A DNA stretch of 6,205 nucleotides from Acidimicrobiaceae bacterium. GTDB taxonomy: Bacteria > Actinomycetota > Acidimicrobiia > Acidimicrobiales > RAAP-2. Positions 4,616 to 6,205 of the stretch are shown here, piece by piece (positions within the stretch are counted from its first letter, which is position 1; each line of letters opens with the position of its first letter). Below the pieces are notes generated by a model. That model had not been told where the DNA came from. It saw nothing but the letters and a program-made list of their open reading frames with translations, and did not search any database. The position numbers and the translations under genes are program-made. The DNA lies in NCBI GenBank assembly GCA_003152555.1, contig PMAL01000115.1, forward strand, positions 4,358 to 10,562, read 5' to 3'.

Positions 4616-4625
4616 TTTACTGACT

Positions 4626-6205
4626 ATGGCCGCGCTGCTCTCCGTGAACAATCTGAAGGTCCAGTTCGCCACTCGTAAGGTCTTTGCCACGGCAGTCGAC
4701 GACTTTTCGCTGACTATTGCGCCCGGAGAGTGCGTGGGTCTCGTGGGTGAATCCGGCTGTGGCAAAACGACCACCGGCCTCGCGGTAATGCGACTGCTTC
4801 CCAACAACGGCAAGATTACGGCGGGCAATATCGTGCTCGACGGCGTTGACCTGGCGACGCTGCCCGAAGACGAAATGCAAAAACAGCGCGGTAACGCCAT
4901 GGCGCTCATTCCACAGGACCCCATGAGTTCGCTGAATCCCACGATGAAAATCGGCAAGCAGATCGGCGAAGGGCTGCGGATTCACCGCGGAGCGAGCGAG
5001 GACGACGCGCGCAAACGAGCGCTCGAAGTGCTCGAAATGGTCGAGATGCCCCGACCGGGTGAGCGCCTGGACCAGTACCCGTTTGAACTTTCCGGTGGAC
5101 TGCGCCAGCGGGTGATCATTGCCATGGGATTGGTCTGTAATCCCAAGTTGCTGATCGCCGACGAGCCCACCACGGCGCTCGACGTGACGATCCAGGCCCA
5201 GATCCTGGACATCATTGACTCGTTGCGCAAAGAGCTCAATATGGGCGTGTTGCTCATCACGCACGACCTCGGCGTCATTGCCGGGCGCGCCGACCGGGTG
5301 GTCGTTATGTACGCCGGCAAGAAAGCCGAGCAAGCGCGCACCACCGACCTCTTCCACTCCATGCATCACCCCTACACCCAGTCGTTGCTCGCTTCCATGC
5401 CCAATCTCGAGAACACGACGAAGCACGAGTTGGCGTCGATTTCCGGCACACCACCGGACCTGACCAAAGAGATCGTGGGTTGTCGGTTCGCCCCTCGCTG
5501 CAGTTACGCCCAGGATGACTGTCGGGCCCTAGAACCGCCGCTCACCGTGGCCGGTGACCGAGAGTACGCGTGCTATCACCCCACGTCGGCTCCGTTGGCA
5601 ATCGTCGTGCGCGAGGCCTATGTGGCGGCCGCCAAGGCACCGCCCAAGGAGATCATTCGCGCCGATGGACTGGTGAAGGAGTACGCCATCAAGGGCGGAC
5701 TCATTCGCCACAAGGTCGGTGTGATCCACGCGGTTTCGGGAGCGAGTTTCAGCATCAACGAGGGCGAGACGTTTGGGCTGGTCGGTGAATCGGGTTGCGG
5801 CAAGACCACCATCGGCAGAATGCTCGTGGGCTTGGAGTCGCTCACCGCGGGCGAGGTGTACTTCGACAACAAGCTGGTGTCGTCAAAGTCCTATAAGCCT
5901 TCCAAGGACGACCGTCGCGAACGTCAGATGATGTTCCAAGACCCGTACTCTTCGCTCGATCCGCGCATGAAGGTCGGTCAGATCCTGGGCGAACCGCTGA
6001 TGGTCCAAAATGAAGGGACCAAAGCGCAGCAGCGGGACCGCGTACGTGAGTTGCTCGTCTCGGTTGGTCTGGAGCCGCTGGCGGCAGACCGCTATCCGCA
6101 CGAGTTTTCCGGTGGCCAGCGCCAACGCATTGGTTTCGCCCGCGCGCTCGCGCTCAATCCACGCATGATTGTCGCCGACGAGCCCGTGTCCGCGCTCGAC
6201 GTGTC
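4626..6205 (+). CDS. Fused double ATPase subunit of a dipeptide/oligopeptide-type ABC importer (partial, 3' end missing)
   Basis: One uninterrupted frame gives 526 residues and leaves the window inside the second ATPase domain. It joins DppD/OppD-like and DppF/OppF-like ATPases in one chain, as in GsiA or YejF, to power import of peptides or related solutes at the inner face of the membrane. Domain 1 has Walker A GESGCGKTT at 41-49, Q-loop PQDP at 96-99, signature LSGGLRQR at 155-162 (Leu where Gln is usual), Walker B LLIADEP at 175-181 and switch His H213 in THD. It ends with the OppD-type cysteine motif GCRFAPRCSYAQDDC (C286, C292, C299), with C316 nearby. Domain 2 has Walker A at 387-395, FQDP at 437-440, FSGGQRQR at 494-501 and IVADEPVSALD at 515-525, where the window ends. 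The permease and binding-protein genes are not visible and may lie downstream. Substrate cannot be told from ATPases. Confidence 0.93.
   Translation, partial: MAALLSVNNLKVQFATRKVFATAVDDFSLTIAPGECVGLVGESGCGKTTTGLAVMRLLPNNGKITAGNIVLDGVDLATLPEDEMQKQRGNAMALIPQDPMSSLNPTMKIGKQIGEGLRIHRGASEDDARKRALEVLEMVEMPRPGERLDQYPFELSGGLRQRVIIAMGLVCNPKLLIADEPTTALDVTIQAQILDIIDSLRKELNMGVLLITHDLGVIAGRADRVVVMYAGKKAEQARTTDLFHSMHHPYTQSLLASMPNLENTTKHELASISGTPPDLTKEIVGCRFAPRCSYAQDDCRALEPPLTVAGDREYACYHPTSAPLAIVVREAYVAAAKAPPKEIIRADGLVKEYAIKGGLIRHKVGVIHAVSGASFSINEGETFGLVGESGCGKTTIGRMLVGLESLTAGEVYFDNKLVSSKSYKPSKDDRRERQMMFQDPYSSLDPRMKVGQILGEPLMVQNEGTKAQQRDRVRELLVSVGLEPLAADRYPHEFSGGQRQRIGFARALALNPRMIVADEPVSALDV

Noticed and set aside
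4617..5426. 269-codon minus-strand frame
   Set aside because: It lies opposite the ABC ATPase domain with all its motifs. Its His-rich composition is typical of antisense to GC-rich coding DNA.

Overview
The window looks like a chromosomal segment of a high-GC actinobacterium. An Acidimicrobiia-like lineage is my inference. It rests on the GC-rich codon use, an F420-pathway gene (cofC/fbiD), a lysine/alanine-rich histone-like protein of the PAKKA type, and two apparently leaderless TANNNT promoters. No database search was possible, so the taxonomy is tentative.

Left part (1-2506). The window opens in the last 49 codons of a protein that resembles the C-terminal end of a WYL-domain regulator. 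After 32 bp, on the same strand, comes a compact 358-residue MobF/TrwC-type relaxase. It has the three metal-binding histidines but no helicase domain. Facing it and overlapping its 3' end by 49 bp is a soluble VirD4/TraG-like coupling ATPase of 431 residues. These are two of the three core parts of a mobilisation system, sitting among housekeeping genes with no visible transposase, integrase, replication or mating-channel gene. This pair is the most unusual thing in the window.

Middle (2507-3152). An AT-rich island (34 of 100 bases G/C at 2501-2600) and a roughly 300-bp mostly non-coding stretch separate the coupling ATPase from a 90-residue protein made only of A, K, R, P, V, I and M. It has three tandem 33-bp repeats, a strong Shine-Dalgarno and a perfect 15-bp terminator hairpin. 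It resembles the basic tail of HupB or histone H1 without any folded domain.

Right part (3145-6205). cofC (F420 biosynthesis) and rnhB (RNase HII) diverge from a 45-bp gap in which both genes have a TANNNT element exactly 6 nt before a start codon. A 197-bp leader then carries a possible 11-codon leader ORF whose end is embedded in a strong hairpin. It precedes a large gene for a double ATPase subunit of an oligopeptide-type ABC importer (DppD-DppF fused in one chain). That gene runs off the window inside its second ATPase domain.

The genes do not form one pathway. The left pair may act together on DNA, the basic protein probably binds nucleic acid, and the others are core metabolism, DNA repair and transport.
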